NCBI GenBank assembly: GCA_023079485.1
Contig: CM041098.1
Coordinates: 124,001-188,000, forward strand
Length of the DNA: 64,000 bases
From: Archilochus colubris
Taxonomy: Eukaryota; Chordata; Aves; Apodiformes; Trochilidae
Direction: 5' to 3'
Below, in pieces: positions 28,686 to 41,400 of this stretch (positions within the stretch are counted from its first letter, which is position 1; each line of letters begins with the position of its first letter). The notes under the pieces are model-generated. The model was not told the origin of the DNA. It did not search any database and saw nothing but the letters and a program-made list of their open reading frames with translations. Both the position numbers and the translations under genes were made by a program.

Positions 28686-30214
28686 CATAACTATAACATG
28701 GAAAAATTCTAGTGATCTGAGAAACTATTTTTAATTTTGGACTTAGCCTCCTAATTAAATTAGGATAAAATGTCAGAAGTTACAACTTTGTCACACAATA
28801 AAGATAATCTTGAAAACAGTCCATTCAAGTCTAACAGAGAGTCCCAATATTTATAAGTAATTTGTCTCAATCTCAGCTTTTGAAATGTCTCTAAATTTAG
28901 CTTCTAGAAAGATTAGTTTTGGCCAAAAAAGTCCAAAACAAAAACAAAACCCAAACCCACAATTTTTCACTGCAATAGCTTTGGTGCAAAAACCCACTGA
29001 TACCAACTGTTGCTTATTAAACAAATTCTTAAGAGTGCTGTGGAGCAATTTCAGCAGACTTTGGCTGCCATTATGGATAAGCTACATAAGGATTCAAGAT
29101 TTAAGACCTGATTGTGTAAATACTGATTTATATTCATACATATATAAACATAAGCATGTTTACTCTGAAGTTTTTTTAGTTGAGCTTGTGTTGAAAGGTC
29201 CTTCAAAGAGAACAGAACCAGATATTAAATATCAGCTTCATCACAAACACATTTACTTTATTGACTTACTATAGAGAAGTAAAAATTAAAGAAAACGCGG
29301 AATTTGGAAGATGAGAGGTTTGCTACCTTCAAAGGAGAAAGGTTTGCTATCTTCAAAGGAATGAACAGCTACAGGTAATGAGATCTCTATATTCTTTGTA
29401 TAAAAAACAAAGCAAAACAAAACTGAAAGAAAAAAAAAAAAAGTGGAAATTGTTGTGCAGATGGTTTCCCTTTTAAATTCCCCTAAGAATATGGTTACTA
29501 AATAACTGACAACAACAGATTGCACACTGTCACTCAGAAGACATTTTCATTCTGGAGAAGTGATTTTTAATAACAACATAGATTATGTGTGGCAAAAATT
29601 GTAGCTAATACCAGAGTTTTGTGTGCCATAACAAATCAAATAAGTCTGGAGACTTCCAAATGCATGAAACAGAGGCAGAGATTCCCATTTAGGCTTCATT
29701 TCACTCATGCTGCTCTCTGCAAGACAGGGAAGGGCTTCTATTTCAAAGAAGGGTGTTTTTTCAACTTCAATTTGCTTATTAGGACATTTTAAAAAGCCAA
29801 AAGATAACAGTTGTTATTAAAATATTGCCCTTTGATTCTGTCCATATGTGTCCTGCAAGAACAGAAGTGACAAATTGTAGCAACTGGAAAGAGTGAGGCA
29901 TGGTGTATCTACTGTAATTCAGGGTAGATAGTCCCAAACTAGTTCTAATCAAGCTGACTTGCCTATGAGAAGCAGGCCAGAAGACAGCTCCATATGGAAT
30001 AATTTGTTTGGCCATGAAACAGAATATATTAATCTGTAGCTGTATTTCAGGACTACTGAAACAGCTCAAATGTGACCATCCTAGCACACTAGAAATCAGA
30101 GTCCCAGGCCAAACTTGAAACAACAAATCCAAATCACGTTTCTATCTTGTTTTTAACAATGAAAACTGGGAATCTAAAGCTGTCCTGTAAGTTGGGGGAC
30201 TGAAACCTACATAT

Positions 30215-30640
30215 CTATTTTACCACTCAAACCACAGTACAAGGGCTGGGCCAAACAGCATTGCTTTGCTGCTCCCACAGTTGAAGTGGAAGCTGCTTGT
30301 GTCAGCACCTTAACTCCAGACTTATGGAGTCTGGTGTAGCGGGAAGAGCCATTCTTGCTCCTGAGGCTCGACGAGCTGCTGGTCTCTTCCAGGACTCCAG
30401 CCACCACACAGCGCTTCCAGGGTAGAAGTGTGGTGGGAAGAGCCTTTCTTGCTCCAGAGGCTCGACGAGCTGCTGGCCTCTCCATGCCTCGCACCAGAGT
30501 GAGCTGAGGTTTTCTCTGTGGGTGTGTGTCCCACCTTTATTGGTCCCCTGATCTCGCTCATGCCCAATAGGGGCCTGTCCTAATCAGGCACAGGTGGACT
30601 CACACCCACTCACTGGCAATTCGAGGCACCTGGTTTATCT
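30215..30640. mobile_element. Unclassified repeat with internal tandem units and shared tail module
   Basis: A G+C-richer, CpG-bearing segment in AT-rich intron. Two units starting TGTAGCGGGAAGAGCC (30335) and TGTGGTGGGAAGAGCC (30429) lie 94 bp apart and match over 53 bp with 5 differences. Downstream, 30531-30640 is clearly related to the tail of the 35.2-kb foldback element (CACCTTTATTGGTC, then a GCTCATG block, an ACAGGTGG block and CAATT). Read on the minus strand it contains GGGGACCAATAAAGGTG, a possible AATAAA signal, so a solo-LTR interpretation is open. I do not recognise the family. Confidence 0.55.
30335..30481. repeat. Two-copy 94-bp tandem repeat
   Basis: Unit 1 at 30335-30428 and unit 2 from 30429. 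Both contain GAGGCTCGACGAGCTGCTGG unchanged. About 90% identity over the 53 bp that can be aligned by eye. Confidence 0.85.
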
Positions 30641-31849
30641 TGTCTCTCTACAGTCTGGAACACAGCAACCACTGTTTTCTAAATTCCCAGAAACTTCTGC
30701 ATATCAATGACATCTAACTAAAAAAAAAAAAATAGGTAATCACTGTCCAGTTTCAAAGCACCCAGGACATGTTCTCTGTCCTGACCCTTTAGTGTTCAAA
30801 GGCCTTTCTCCTTCAGCACACTGAATAATCTCAGCACAGATGAGCTATTTTGTTTATTTGCTTTCAGTTTACTATGCTAAGAATGATGACCCACTCCTGT
30901 TGCTGGGCCCTGGGGAGGAAGGTGCCTTCTCTGACTTGACAGATGCACATGGGTTCATGCATCTGCATAAAGAACTCAGCTACTCTAACTCAGGGTTTGT
31001 TTCTAATGGGGCACACAGGGAGTGAAAGACTTTACATGCAAGTCTGAAGAAGGAGTCAGTCTAGCAGCTGCCAAAGAAAAGCTGGGGAGAAGCTGCTTGC
31101 TGCAAGAAGCAGGCCCACAGGCCATACTCCAAGACAATATAAAGAAGACTTTCACAAGAGGTTGTAAGAAAATTATTTGATAGAGGAAGATTATGGAATG
31201 AAAAAGAGTGCAGAAATGGATCTTCAAAGAAAGTAACCATGTGGACACCTCTGAATGTGCTACCAATCAACACAAGGTGAAATTTTATTCACAACTTGAA
31301 GACATTTGAGAGAAGCACCTCAACACTTGGCTTGGCTTATTCATTGTTTTACTATAGAGACTTCTAAACCACTTCCCTTGAGATCCCATTCTCTTATGTA
31401 GTTCTGCCTACAGAAATCTAAATTATTAGAAAATATTTTAAAGGACCCAATGGAAACTTACACTATAAAATAGGATCAAAGAGAAAAAGAGACAAAGAGA
31501 AAAGTCCTTTGCATTGGATCATCCTAACCTTGTTCAAGTAGAAGGGACAAACAGGGCAGCCTCTTGGAGGCCTGCTTTCACAACAGTTCTTGTCCCTGAA
31601 CTACCAAGAGGAAAGTCATTCATCCTGCAAATATGCAATTGCTTCTTTTCAAAGTTTAGCATTCACCTGCTCTAATCATTGTTGGACATATTGCACCTAA
31701 GTGCAAATCCATTGAAGCTAATTGTGTGAAAATATTTATGACTACTGGATCAAGTGAAAGCCATCTGTTCAATAAAAAACTCCCTGCCATCAACAGCATT
31801 CTAATAAGCTGCACCTCAGCTGCACTGAGGAAGCAGCACTTGTACTTAC

Positions 31850-31921
31850 AGCACTCGGAGAGACCTGAGCCCATTGAATGCGTGGATGGGAATGCACCGA
31901 AGCCGATTGTAACTCAGGATG
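31850..31921 (-). CDS. SLIT3: SLIT3 exon: third LRR of domain 4
   Basis: A 72-nt exon, phase 2 in and out, with acceptor ctttctcccag and donor gtaagt. It encodes [20 protein letters not shown] and LRVL. The family-wide string [10 protein letters not shown] is intact, and IHAFNG is SLIT3-like (SLIT2 has PRTFDG). The short 168-bp intron separating it from the preceding exon means both are probably recognised together by the spliceosome. Confidence 0.96.
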
Positions 31922-32089
31922 CTGGGAGAAAGAGTGAACAGTTACAGCACTTTTTTTTTGATCATGCGACTCATAATTCAAACACAAAAAAGCCACGTGC
32001 TTAAGTAGCAAGATTTATACTCATAGTTCAACATCCAAGATGGTGTCTGAAAAGCAATTAAAACTGTTTCAAAACTTCGGATTACTTAC

Positions 32090-32161
32090 AGTGTTGATAA
32101 TTGAGTCATGTTGCTGAAGGTGTAATTTGCCAATATGCTTATGCTGTTGTTGCTCAGATCA
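32090..32161 (-). CDS. SLIT3: SLIT3 exon: second LRR of domain 4
   Basis: A 72-nt exon, one exact 24-residue LRR, phase 2 in and out, with acceptor tttcttcag and donor gtaagt. It encodes DLSNNSISILANYTFSNMTQ and LSTL. N-Y-T, N-M-T and N-N-S sequons cluster here, as they do in human SLIT3 (NYTFSNMSHLSTL), pointing to a glycosylated face of domain 4. The following intron is only 168 bp. Confidence 0.96.
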
Positions 32162-33237
32162 CTGAAGAAATACACACAGAGAAAACATAATTTATAGGTA
32201 TCAATTGAGAAATAAGTCTTCTTGAAAGATGACATAGCATCTGCACAGCAAAATACTTGAAAAGTCACATATTGTCAATGTCTATAGTATTTGTTAGCCA
32301 AATTTGAATAAGCCATAAAATCAAAGCCCATCAGTTTTCCCCAAAAAGTTTCAGTCTCAGAAATATTAAGGTGCATTTCCAGCACATAACACTAAACCAA
32401 AAATAAATAAGCTAATACGAACAAAATTGTTGAAGAACGATCAATAGATGATACAAACAAAAGTGAACATTTAGTGTACCAACTTGTTTTGTAATTTATT
32501 ACAGGCATAACATTTCCATAGGCTCTTCAGATTGACAGCTACTAGAAAAGAATTTCATATTTCATTAAAAGTCTTTTAGGCTAAACCACTACATTTTGCT
32601 ATGTTTTTGCCCTCGCCTGAAAAAATAAACCAAGAGTGTTTCCAACTAAAGCATTGTTTCAAAAGAAAGGATTCCAGTTTTTCCTCCCTGTTGTTTTTGT
32701 CTGACATTGTTCCACCCATTTAATCTATGTACAACTGATTCAAATAACATTTGAACATTTCACTCCTGTGTATTTCAGGGAGCAATTTAATGAAAAAAAG
32801 TCTAGATCTGTCTCTCTCTGACTGTTCATGGCAGAAACAAACATGCAAATTTCATTGCCTTAGCATTATAAATACTGCCTTGCTCAGACAAATTAATGCC
32901 ATCTCCTCTGTTAATGACTTTCATAGCTTTGCACAGATAAATCTGCCGAGTGCAACTGTAGCAGCCTGCATGAGAACTTACTACTCTCACAGAGGCTGGA
33001 AAATCCTGCAGAAATGGTCTCTGGTGCTCTCCATCACCTCACCCTTTCTCTAGTCCTTATCAACACTTAATAGCAGCAGTGGTCACTGTGAAATTATTTT
33101 CAAATTCAAATTACAGAATGATTTTCAGGTTTTTTGGTCGCTGCACCCCCCCCAAATACTCATTAGTTATTCCCACCCCCAAAGCAGAGCAGAAAGAGTC
33201 ATGTAATTTTCTTGATATTGAAACATGTGTTTCTTAC
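32162..33237 (-). other. SLIT3: SLIT3 intron, 1.1 kb
   Basis: AT-rich intron between LRR exons of domain 4. No gene or repeat element was recognised. Confidence 0.8.
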
Positions 33238-33306
33238 ATGAGTGTCAGGTGTCTGAAGTTGGAGAGCCCCTTTGGCACAGCTGTCAGGTGGTTTCCTTCC
33301 AGGTAT
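33238..33306 (-). CDS. SLIT3: SLIT3 exon: first LRR of domain 4
   Basis: A 69-nt exon, phase 2 in and out, with acceptor aacttttttcag and donor gtaaga. It encodes [20 protein letters not shown] and TL, ending two bases into the Ile codon. Human SLIT3 reads [23 protein letters not shown]. The exon is one codon shorter than the standard 72-nt LRR exon, as expected for the first LRR of this domain. Confidence 0.95.
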
Positions 33307-35213
33307 CTGAAAAAAGTTGGATTTGACAGTTACACAAGCATGTTAACAAGAACTCTTGTCACTCCAATCCAAAGCATGAGTGAGAAAAATAAAAAGTCAG
33401 TCACTAAGGAAAATATCTTTGATTCATTGCTCTGAAATAGTAACAGTTTCTGCTTTATATAAATGAATCATCCAACATACAAAGCATGACAGTAGCTTAT
33501 TGATTTTATTTTTGTTTAAGACTTGGAAATGAATAAAGGCTCACTGGCCTACAGCAAACAGATGTGAACATTTAGTTCTTCTATGACAGCAACTGAAGAA
33601 TGGGAGGAAAAATTGTATGGCTTGCTCTCTGAATGTAAAAGTTACATTTAACAAGTTTCTATAAGAACACGGAGTGCTGACTGACCTTTCCAAAAGGAAA
33701 GTTTTTGTTTTATGCATGTAAGTTCCTGGTACAACCAGAAATGCAAGGGGAGGTGCACTGCCAGGTCTCTGTCTTGCAAACAGACTCACTCACTCCAGCA
33801 TCAACACAAACCTCAGTTTGACACCACATAAATTACAGCAATTCCTCCATGGCATTCACCCTCTCCTCACCTTTCCTGTGCTAAGTATGCTTGTACAGAA
33901 GGAACTTGGTACAAACTGAAGACCAATGACCAAGTTCTCTCTGAACACAGGCTTCTCCTCCACACATGAAGTGTATTTGATAAAACAGCTTGCGTTTCCA
34001 GAGTGGAAGTTGTTTGAGACCATCACTGAATGTGTCTCCATTCAGACACATGCCGAGCAGTGCTAAGGCATTTTGAGATCAGGTTATGTTCTCATTTTCC
34101 TGGCATACAATGCCTGTATTTTGCAGTTTTTCTCCATTGAAAAACCCACGAACACTCAGTAATCAAGGGAATACCCCATAATGAACACAGTACTTTTCAA
34201 AAGTTTGCTCAGAAGAGAGCATTGATACTCATTATTTCACAGCTGACTTCTGCCAGCAATAGGATGTGGGGCTTTTCTTATTCTTTACAAAATAATAGAG
34301 ACAGAGCTGGAGTTCTTTTCCATCACCTTGGCTTTTGGATGAAACTGCATGCCTGGAAGACAGCAAAGTAAAAAGGTTCCAACAGAAATTGACCACTGTG
34401 GTGACATTGCACTATCAAGGTGGTCCTCCAGACACCTGCCAAAAGCCATATCTACCTGGGAAACAAATCAGCCTTATCCGAGAGTACCATGCAGGGGGAA
34501 GGCATTTCTCTTGCTACAGGAGAGGGTAAAAGATGAAAGGTATTTTCTTTCAGTGCAAATGAAGGGGTGTATTTTTGAAAATTATCAACTGCAGTCAGGA
34601 AAGGCAGCTCACAGACACCAGAACACTTAATGTGCTGCCTCAACTGCTGAAAATATAATCTGATAGTCATGTTAAGAATTTATATCTTACACATACAATT
34701 TCCTTGTTCTTTTGCAACAGATCTCTTTACTCTGCATTTACTTTAGCAAATAAAGATGGTAATAGTTTATTCCTACGCTGTATGTTCCCTCTCCACATTA
34801 ACTGTAACAACAGGGGCATTTGTGTAAACTAAATCCAAGAAAATTTTCCCATAAACTTTATTTTTGCATCATTTAAAAACAAAATCCATAAATACTAGCA
34901 GAATTTCCTTCCTCCTTCTATTTCAGCATAATTCCTTCTTACCATTTTCTGCTGCTTCAGTTCCCAGCCACATGGTTATCCATTTTACCAGTTCTTCCTG
35001 TGCACCGGATCCCACCAAGGCAGAGTTAGCTTAGAGCATGTGGTGGACCTGACCTAACTCCTGCTAGGATTAGGATGGACAAGGAGGACAATAGGCTTTT
35101 GAATTTTTAACCAAAAGCAAAATCCTGCCTTAATGAAAAAAAAAAATTTAACAGTTCAATCTCTCCATTCACGAAGATGATGATCATTGCTTGGCAGTAT
35201 TGCACAGTCAGCA

Positions 35214-35487
35214 GTTAGCTGTAGTGAAATGAGGCAATCAGGTGTTGCTAATTACAAGGTGGGAGGCGTGAGTTTGTGTTAAGCCCACCTGTGTCCAATT
35301 AGGGCTTACTCCAGCTGCACATGAGCAGGATTGGGCGACCAATAAAAGGTGAGGCTTCGAACTCACAACCTCAGCATTGCTCGGCTTTGTACTGCTTGTA
35401 TAAGCACTGCGCTAACCTGATTGTGCCAGTGGAGCTCCCCCCCTTGTAATTAGCAACACCTGATTGCCTCATTTTGCTACAGTTAGC
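35214..35487 (-). mobile_element. Foldback (inverted-repeat) element with tRNA-Ile-like loop
   Basis: Inverted arms at 35214-35259 and 35442-35487 share a perfect 33-bp core (35227-35259 with 35442-35474) and an imperfect outer extension. The roughly 180-bp loop contains, on the minus strand, a degenerate tRNA-Ile(UAU)-like sequence followed by a tail module that also occurs at 30531-30640. No target-site duplication is visible. A tRNA head plus unrelated tail is SINE architecture; the inverted arms suggest a second, inverted copy of the tail end. Passerine birds have a tRNA-Ile-derived SINE (TguSINE1), but its tail derives from CR1, which I do not see here. Confidence 0.65.
35348..35435 (-). 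pseudogene. tRNA-Ile(UAU)-like sequence (SINE head or tRNA pseudogene)
   Basis: Read on the minus strand it starts GCTCCACTGG, has an A-box-like GGTTAGCGCAGTGC, an anticodon-region CTTATAC with a short intron-like insertion, GAGCAATGCTGAGG, and a B-box-like GAGTTCGAAGCCTC, ending in CACCT. This matches the layout of vertebrate intron-containing tRNA-Ile(UAU). The 3' acceptor strand is replaced by TTTATTGGTC, so no acceptor stem can form and it cannot be a functional tRNA. Confidence 0.7.
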
Positions 35488-38400
35488 CCTTGCAAAGTAT
35501 TGACAGCTGCGCTGTTGAGGCAAATTATCTCAAACCAGAGCATAGTTTAGCGATACCACATTTACAGCCCCCATGGATATTCATATTCAGCAAGTATAAA
35601 GTCAATTTGCTTAATTTTGACTAAATTTGTTATACAGTATTTTGAAAATCAAGTTCCTTGGAGATTTCACACCATAAAATGTTATGTAGAAGATCCTCAG
35701 AATTCAAACACATATGTTACTATTTAAACAGGGCAAATCATCTCTCATTTCCCAAGCTATGGCCTGCTATGGATGCAGCGAGCTGCTGGGAGTCTGTGCC
35801 TTCTCTTTCGTCCCAGACAGTCAAAAAGGTTAAATCCATACGTAAGTAAGTAAGTACGCTCCACTACTTACTCACAATGTAAAATTCAAAGGATTTCCAA
35901 CAGAAATCAAAACCAGGTCATGTATTATGCATTTGGAAGTGATATTTTTTTATGAAAGGAGACTCAGCTCTGACAAGGTGCTGAAATCCTCAGAAATCTG
36001 TTTTTAAGGATATTCTTGATCCCAATGTGATGGGTAGTCAAGGTTTAGGTTTTTCCCACCTATTCTGCTTTCTGGTGCAACCTCGAGTCAAGGGTGCAAA
36101 TTTTAATCCAGTGCTTTCTTATTAGGACTAACACTTGCAGACACTTGGAGTTAAATTCCTACAACAGATCTGCATTGAATAGCTTTAGATTTGTACTGCA
36201 AGCAATTTGATGATTATATAAAAGTACTAGCAGAAAGCTGCAATACTTATATCAGTGGCATAATTTCTGAACAAACACAATTTTACTCTGAAAAATCATT
36301 GATAAAATACTTTTCACACAGAAGAACAATTGAGCACTGCCTAACTTCTTACCACGCAGTGCAAAGAATGGCAGTCTTTTCTAAGTGAAAGGCATTCATT
36401 TTGAAAGCACATTTAAGTGCATTGAATTTGAAATAACCAGAGCTTTTCAGGGTATAAGAGCATGCCAGGAATCAGAGAGATCTGAGATGCCACATTTGAA
36501 GAAACCAACTGCTCCAGGTGAGCTGTGGCTCACCACAGGCCAGGTTTCTATCAGTGCCAGGAGGAGGTGCTGGGGCAGCAGCTCTGCACCTTGCTGGGCT
36601 GCAGATCATGTATGGGGACTGTAAGAGAACTGAAAGCTGTTCGTGAGGGGGCAGAGCTCAGTTAAAATACCCTGCGTATGTATATATTCATATGTATAAA
36701 TAATGAAAAAAAAAAAAGGCTGAAGCTACAGCCCCCCTACCTAAACAAAACAAAACAAGCCATAACACAATGATGTAGGGGGAAGATTGTACATTACTTT
36801 CTCTCCAATCCTTTGCCAAAGGAAGGTGTTGTATATCTGCTCGACATACTGGTATGAATGAAAAAATGTATGTGTAATTTTAATGCTCAGACTCCTGTTA
36901 CTAATACAGATAGAGTACAGAGGGAGTGTGTCAACTGCCTTAATATAGACACACTGACTAGTATTCAAACCAACCTCCTTTGCTTCTTCACGTCTGTAGT
37001 CTGCAGTTTAAATATCAGATTGGAAATAGTTTTTTACCCCATGAATGCTACTGAAGTCTCAATAATGACTTGTAACCAAGCAATTAACAGAGCTAAAACT
37101 GGGGGGAAAACCCCAAACCTTTGTGTTCTCATCAATCAACTATCAACAATCAACAATCAACTATCTACCAGGAAAGGCTTCTTTTAAAACACGAACAAGC
37201 GCTGGGGAGAGGTAAGAGATTGGCTGTGATGGCTGGCACTGCAGGCACAGCCATACTTGGTGCCTGCACCAACCACATCGGCTCTCAGAGACCAGTGCCT
37301 TCAGCAACCCCAGGGCTCATCCAGCACCTTCCACACACACTAACATCATATATGAAAAATTTAAAACTATGCATAGAAGATGACAGATGTTCTTTTTTCC
37401 ATCCCGGTCTATTTTTATAATGAAACAACTTGGATTGGAGGTGATATAACCAGCACAAAGTGCCAAAACATCATGCAACAATTTGAATCACTTTTTGTAC
37501 TGAAATGACTATTCAGCCATAAAGTCAAGCTTATAGTGGCCATCTGTGCTAAAAGAGAGAGAAATCAGTTCTCAAGCAGTAACTGAAAAGGCACAGTCCT
37601 TTCCTTTAACTTCTTTAAATATTCCATGTAGAATATTTTATGTTATAACATGTTATGAAAGATTATTACACCTGACAATTTTATGCAGCTCTAAAAATAA
37701 TTCATAGTCTAAACTGTTTAATGCTGGTACCAAATTTCCTAAATTTGGGGGCAAGTTTCATTTCCTAAAAATGGTGGCCTATGAGAGAACTGGACTGTAA
37801 AAGATGAAATCTTCACAAAGCAAGAATTTTAAAAGCATAAATTATAGTTTCTCAACAAGAAACAAAATTCAAGCATGAGGTTAGGTACAAATCTGGATCT
37901 TGAACTTTCTTAAGTTTATGGATTTTGCTATATTTATATGTCAGGCCACAACCTACAGGTTTGACACCCAGAAACGTGTTAGTGTTTGAGATAAAAGTGA
38001 AGGCTGTAAAGTTAAACTTACCTCTAGTCTCAACGCTGAAGTCACCTCTCCAATATGTACTCAAACTTGAACAGTCACTGAATCCGTTGTTTGATAGTAT
38101 CACTGCTATTTACTTTTTCTAAACTTATCAGATTTGAAATGAAAATTTAAGTCCGCTATTTCAGCTATAAATACAATATCCTATATATTGGATTCTCTAT
38201 TGATTCTCACAATGGGAGAATTTTCCTCTGCACTGAATTAAGCAGGCTGTAAAACCTTTTACGACACAGGACAATGTAAGCCTAGGCTTTGATCTATATT
38301 GTTTGTCTCCTTTGTTATCAAAGGAAAATTCACTGAAGTCTGTGTTAAGGGTCAGCATATAAAATAGTGCAGGTTGCCAGACAAGTAAAAGTATTTACAT

Positions 38401-41400
38401 TCTCAAGCAGATGATTTTCATCAAATACCTCACTTTAGAGCTATCCCTTTGATCACCGGCAATACAGGCATACTGAAAAATGGCACGGAATTGTTACAAT
38501 ATTCTTCACTGAAGAGTGGGCTGAGATGGGTGGTAAATACCTCCAAGTAGATGTGGTAGTAAATATATGGGAAGCAATAGTCAAATCATCTTGGCAGTTG
38601 GAGACTGAGCTGAACAAAGGTACCATATTAAGGCCAAGACAGAAGAGGCAGCAGACTGGAGGTAGGAAATAAAGAGCTGAAAGACAATTCATTGGGATCC
38701 CTCTGCTAGTAAGCAGGTCAGTCACTTGTGAAAACTGCTGAGCCAAGTACTGAATGAGCTACATGAACTTAACACACAGAACAAACATGCAAATAGCAGA
38801 GAGGAGGTCTGTGATGAGTAGCAAAACTAATGCAAATATTAATATGTATTAATATAAATGGAAAGAAAAATAAGCACAATGATGCAGGTTTTCCAAAGAA
38901 TCCTGTTAGTGCTATTGTACAGCTCAGTGTCATTACACCATTTGGAGACTAGAGAAGACATGATGAGTATATATTTTTTCTAAAATGCCTCATGATGTTA
39001 CAGCTTATGCACATGCTGACCACATAATTGCCTCCAGTGTTTTTCCCTGTTGCAAAATATTATTTGCTGTAGGTCCATAAAAGCAGCTGGATGTTGTCAG
39101 ATAAGACGTTATTAGAAATAGACTATACTTTTGTGAAAAAAAGAGAAATAGAATAGTGCTTATACACTGAGTTACATGTAAAGGAAAAAGAACATGGGAA
39201 ACTTAATTCAAACAGACTTGTGAAAAAAGTAGAGAAGGAAAGCTTAAAAAACTAAGCAACAGGCGAGGCTAAGTTCCAAACTAGCTCATTGCATGAACAT
39301 TTTGCTTCTGAACATCTGGACTAGAAAACTGAGTGTGTTAAAAAAACCAAGGCCTCTCTTCAGAGCAAGCAAAGAGTGGGAAAAACATAGATGGTTAGTA
39401 ATTACACAACAAAGAATTTACAAGAAACAACATAGTGTTTCCCTGTTTCCAAGAAACTGAAAGAAGGCTTGCCCATGATGATGGGGTTTTGTGAAGGAAT
39501 AGCTGGGAATCAGAAATTTCTTGCATCACCATCACTCTAAAAAGCCAGCATACTTAGTGATCTTTTCAACTCTATTCTAGATGGAAGCTTCCCTGCCAGA
39601 GTAATCCCTCCTCCCAAGGGTGGTACAAACTAACCACAGGGATGTTTCCTGTCACTTCAAGCTCTAAATATGTAGGAGATAATGGTTTTCACATGTTTTG
39701 TCTATATACATGTACAAAAGAAAAACTCAGAAAGAAATCTGGAAGGAGACAGACAATGTCTCCAGTCCACCATGTAATAAAACAGTTCTGGTTGTCTTTT
39801 CTGCTGAGCTGAGGTACAATGAAATTTCACCCAGCAAAGGGTAACATTTTCCCTATGTGCCTTGCAGGAGGTATATTCATTTTTGCACATTGCTATTTAA
39901 TACCTGCTACAATTGAATAATTCCTGTTTTAGGATTATTTTAAGACTTCTAAAAGAATTCAAAAGAACTTCTGAGAAGGCTGTACTCAGATGTAAGACTG
40001 ATTTATCTACATACAAGGCAGTTCTCCTTTTCTTAAGCTCTACTGCATAAAAATCCACTGCAGTTCAATAAGAAGCACTGCAGCTAATGTGCCTTGTAAA
40101 TAGCTACACCAATAATGGGAAGTTCATGTATGTCAGACTGGTGCATTCCTAAAAATTTCATTGAAATGCTCCATATTGTATCACAGTAGAGGCCTCCTGC
40201 AGGAAGGGAGCTGTGGGCTACCAGGACAAGAGGCTCTTGTCCTCTCCTTGAGATATCCTCTGTTTTTAGTCACCACTGTTTTGTGGGAGTGCCTGGTGGG
40301 AGCGCCTGGTGGGAGCACAGAGACCCCAGCACACTGCCCAGAGGTCTCTGACATGAGAGCGTGGGAGGGAATAGGTGGTGGTGACATGTGGGAAGGGTTT
40401 GAATTGATCTGAGCACCTGTGAGCACTGTACCAGTGAGACAGGTGAAGGCATCCCTGCCCTGGAGACTGCTGTTACTCCCTCTAGCTGTGCAAAAGCTGT
40501 TCTCTTCTGCAGCAAGTAACTTAAGTGCTTCCTGGCTTCCAGTGCTAAACAGATGTCCACTGCTACCACACAAACAAAACAGCTTTAAGAAGATGTTCCA
40601 GCCTGCAGACATATGTCAAAGGACCTAGGCCTGTCCTTGGGACATAGGAGTCTTTTGGTGTCAGAAGTGGCAATAGATTGAACAAGATAAATCTCTGACA
40701 CCTAGAAAGCTATTGGGTTCTCTCTGCCAAGCTTTAGCTCTCCTCAAAACGATGCAATATGTGGGGTTCCACAGGAGATGCTGTTTACCATGGCAGCAAG
40801 GACAGCTCTCAAACACAGACCAATAAAAACACTAAGGTTCACACTGGCAACTTGGGACAGAGATGACATAGTTCCTTCTATGTTCTGAACAAAATCAGTA
40901 CCTCATCCTGGAAGAAGGAAGGCAAGTAAGATTTATTTATGTATTATCACAGCTTCCACAAACACATGAATTTTTAGTACCTGCAGCTCATCTTTTGGTA
41001 CAACTACAGATAAGGAGCTCAGTTTATGTTGTTTGAGGGAGAGCGAGATCAGGATCAAATTTTGAGACACCTGGGAGAGATTCAAGGCTATATTTGCAGA
41101 ACATGAAATATTCAGAGCCAGCCAGTCCATGGCTGACTGTATTCTGCTGACACATTTCTGGATTGAAAGCAGAAAGTCAAAGTAGAGGCTTGCATAGCCA
41201 AACAGCTCCTACTGAAGAAGACAGTCATGTAAACACCTATTAACTCAAACTCCTCAGTTCCAGGTTGTTGCTTCATTTGCCAGGAAATAACTTCAGAAAT
41301 ACAGCAATTTTTGAGAATGTGAGATTACTTCCACTCTTACTGTGAAAGTTATGTCATCAGTGTATCAGATAGTATTAGTAAAACTCAATATGCAAAATTT

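Larger units (their letters stand above)
25072..31849 (-). other. SLIT3: SLIT3 intron, 6.8 kb
   Basis: AT-rich intron holding the tandem-repeat element at about 30215-30640 and a T/G homopolymer tract at 28637-28685. The rest contains short chance open frames only. No gene was recognised. Confidence 0.75.
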
